Of a stretch of 64,000 nt of DNA, positions 63,088 through 64,000 are shown piece after piece; the stretch's first letter is position 1; each line of letters opens with the position of its first letter. The notes below the pieces were generated by a model, which ran no database searches, was not told the DNA's origin, and saw only the letters and a list, made by a program, of their open reading frames with translations. The DNA comes from Neocallimastix lanati (nom. inval.) (Eukaryota > Neocallimastigomycota > Neocallimastigomycetes > Neocallimastigales > Neocallimastigaceae). The stretch covers positions 2,620,001 through 2,684,000 of the forward strand of contig JACVTC010000002.1 of the NCBI GenBank assembly GCA_016946835.1, read 5' to 3'. The position numbers and the translations under genes are program-made.

Positions 63088-63325
63088 TTGAATAATAAAT
63101 AATAAATAATAATAAATAATAAATAATAAATAATAAATAATAAATAATAAATAATAAATAATAAATAATAAATAATAAATAATAAATAATAAATAATAAA
63201 TAATAAATAATAAATAAATAATAAATGATAAATAATAAATAATGAATAATAGATGATAAATTAATAGATAATAAATAATAAATAATAAATAATAAATAAT
63301 AAATAATAAATAATAAATAAATAAA
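63088..63325. repeat. Heptamer minisatellite (AATAAAT)n
   Basis: About 240 bp of a 7-bp unit, AATAAAT/AATAATA in rotation, with a few interruptions (GATGATAAATTAATAG). It is the reverse complement of the arrays at 14730 and 16890. Confidence 0.85.
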
Positions 63326-63479
63326 TTAATAGATAATGGTACATTACATGTAATTTTTTTTTCTTAGATAATAATATCCTTATAATATCCATGTAGTATC
63401 TGCATCATTATAGATTATATTATTTTTTAATATGTAACATCTATTAAGTATTATCAATTTTATTCTTAAAATGATTCTT

Positions 63480-63762
63480 TTTTTTCCTTTTTAGTTTCAT
63501 TAGTAGTTCGTTTGAGCTATTATTTGATAGGTATTGCAAAATACCAAACTTATCCAAGAGCGTCGACGTCGTACTGATAAGGCATAATGATAATACAGGA
63601 TCGTCATCTATTGCTACGAAGGATGAATCTCTCCCTAGTAGTTCAATAAATGATGAGTCCGGGGAGAGTTTAGTGGACACCACACTATCTATTTTAAAGA
63701 TGTTACTTCTAGGTTTTATTTCTTTTTTATTTGATAGGAAGGGAAAAATTCCCGCATAGTAC
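63480..63762 (+). pseudogene. Family D relic, copy 4
   Basis: After a TTTTTCCTTTTTAG acceptor-like site, one frame stays open for about 90 codons. It reads SSSFELLFDRYCKIPNLSKS, VDVVLIRHNDNTGSSSIA, ESGESLVDTTLSILKMLLLG and FISFLFDRKGKIPA, then TAG at 63760. This is the least damaged stretch of the family. It matches copy 2 and the SVDIEIIRHG part of copy 1. A further matching block (GAAGTGTATTCTCTTCCC) lies at 63886-63903. It could be a live exon of a gene continuing on either side, but no flanking exon was found. Confidence 0.5.
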
Positions 63763-64000
63763 AACTTGCCGAAATACATAGTAATTTCGAGCTTTTTATT
63801 TTTTTATTTTTTAATTTTTTATTTTTAATTTCAAATGTACTTTTCACCTACATGTATTTTTTATAATAAAATTAATAAAGTTTTGGAAGTGTATTCTCTT
63901 CCCTGTCTAAAAAAAAAAAAAAAAAAAAAAAAATTCCTTTTTAGTTTATTATATTCTTTATTAGATATATAAATAAGTTAGTAATATTAATGTGATATTC
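63763..64000. other. Spacer at window end
   Basis: Low-complexity sequence apart from the family D block at 63886-63903. A poly-A run lies at 63909-63932. Nothing else seen. Confidence 0.5.

Noticed and set aside
63444-63779. Minus-strand open frame of 111 codons
   Set aside because: Antisense to family D copy 4. The + strand reading is supported by three other copies.

Overview
This window is eukaryotic nuclear DNA, extremely A+T-rich. Introns and spacers are almost pure A/T with long homopolymers and AAT, AAAT, ATATG and 7-bp repeats, while exons are clearly more G+C-rich. Spliceosomal introns (GT...AG, mostly GTAAGT/GTAAAT/GTATGT ... TAG, about 100-300 nt), asparagine-rich proteins and fungal-type vigilin, DENN and aspartyl-tRNA synthetase genes fit an anaerobic gut fungus (Neocallimastigomycota). 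A dictyostelid-like amoeba is a weaker alternative. The standard code works throughout. There are no bacterial features.

Layout: (1) 67-397, + strand, last exon of a beta-adaptin gene. (2) 1093-5121, - strand, a 15-exon cytosolic aspartyl-tRNA synthetase, reconstructed here as 634 aa, with a run of microexons in its N-terminal helix. (3) 5122-25075, a 20-kb gene desert holding LTR-retrotransposon relics (7480-10490), an unidentified relic (about 14031-14640), a dispersed-repeat copy (19124-19290), minisatellites and direct and inverted repeats. (4) 25076-28021, + strand, a single-exon 981-aa Asn/Ser-rich protein. (5) 28022-32330, spacer with decayed coding sequence (28980-31260). (6) 32331-38777, - strand, a 6-exon, 1541-aa DENN-domain protein with large Asn/Ser-rich inserts. 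(7) 38778-47870, a 9-kb desert with a second LTR copy (41831-42079) and a second dispersed-repeat copy (43192-43325). (8) 47871-52391, + strand, an intronless 1506-aa vigilin/Scp160-type multi-KH protein. (9) 52392-55183, spacer with two more members of the decayed family. (10) 55184-61667, + strand, a 17-exon, 1089-aa protein I do not recognise. (11) 61668-64000, spacer with a minisatellite and another family member.

The genes are unrelated housekeeping or trafficking genes, not a cluster. Beta-adaptin and DENN proteins act in vesicle traffic, the synthetase and vigilin in translation and mRNA handling. The most interesting material is the microexon array and catalytic-domain insertion of the synthetase, the shortened ear of the beta-adaptin, the unrecognised 1089-aa protein, and an unnamed, decayed, multicopy coding family (copies near 30.3, 53.6, 54.3 and 63.5 kb). 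Exon joins are my manual reading of splice sites and reading frame; every complete model closes in frame.
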